From: Spinacia oleracea
Lineage: Eukaryota > Streptophyta > Magnoliopsida > Caryophyllales > Amaranthaceae
DNA length: 64,000 bases
Reading direction: 5' to 3'
NCBI RefSeq assembly: GCF_020520425.1
Contig: NC_079491.1
Coordinates: forward strand, 1,116,001 to 1,180,000
Shown here piece after piece: positions 63,888 to 64,000 of the stretch (positions are counted from its first letter, which is position 1; each line of letters begins with the position of its first letter). Under the pieces are notes generated by a model. The model had not been told where the DNA came from. It ran no database searches and saw only the letters and a program-made list of their open reading frames with translations. Both the position numbers and the translations under genes were made by a program.

Positions 63888-64000
63888 CTGAGCAAGATAT
63901 ATAGGAGTCAGATCATCACCGACATTTTTCACAGTTTAGCATAAACAAAAATTCCCTTCAAGATATACATGTTAATAACTCAATAGCAGTTTCTAAAGAT

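Overview
The window is nuclear DNA of a flowering plant: GT-AG introns, long A/T-rich intergenic stretches, plant-specific gene families, and many small DNA transposons, SINEs and LINEs. The flavour of the repeats (Stowaway-type ends reading CTCCCTCCGTCC, scattered ACGGAGTA words, GGGTCGGGT-rich repeats) suggests a Caryophyllales species, probably Amaranthaceae. That is an inference, not a proof. Nothing prokaryotic, organellar or CRISPR-like was seen.

Layout of genes: (1) 1-1330, minus: 5' part of a secreted glyoxal/aldehyde oxidase (GLOX-type), running off the left edge. (2) 1683 to about 7.4-7.9 kb, minus: a mosaic of exon fragments from at least four unrelated host genes (LysM receptor kinase, leucine-rich-repeat protein, CbxX-type AAA ATPase, U-box protein), all in one orientation. 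It ends in a textbook Helitron 3' terminus (hairpin plus CTAG) at 1683, so it is best read as a gene-capturing Helitron. (3) 8379-9089, minus: RNA polymerase III subunit RPC6, with a probable 5'UTR intron containing a complete non-autonomous hAT element. (4) 11349-16494: a nearly intact L1-type LINE with 17-bp target duplications, inserted at the 5' edge of RPC6. (5) 16.5-22.5 kb: gene-poor, with two Stowaway MITEs and a GA microsatellite. (6) 22552-23925, minus: SDH3 (mitochondrial complex II). (7) 26360-26797, minus: an S1-group bZIP factor with a conserved sucrose-control uORF at 26978-27064. (8) 27-31.7 kb: repeats, including a SINE and MITEs. (9) 31736-43793, plus: VPS51 (GARP/EARP tethering), 20 exons, two of them followed by GC-AG introns. 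(10) 45154-45225: tRNA-His(GUG). (11) 45426-52566, plus: MCM7 (PROLIFERA), 15 exons, with several different transposon insertions in its introns. (12) 53660 to beyond 64000, minus: SAC3B of the TREX-2 mRNA-export complex, 11 exons in the window, 5' end missing.

The host genes are housekeeping functions (Pol III transcription, respiration, vesicle tethering, replication licensing, mRNA export) plus one sugar-regulated transcription factor; they form no operon or pathway cluster. The most unusual items are the multi-gene exon-capturing Helitron, the LINE whose endonuclease and reverse-transcriptase frames part at an A9 run, a 38-bp duplication of the branch-point/3' splice-site region in MCM7 intron 13, and the bZIP sucrose-control uORF. 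Exon boundaries were assigned by reading splice sites and comparing with remembered family sequences; no alignment was run.
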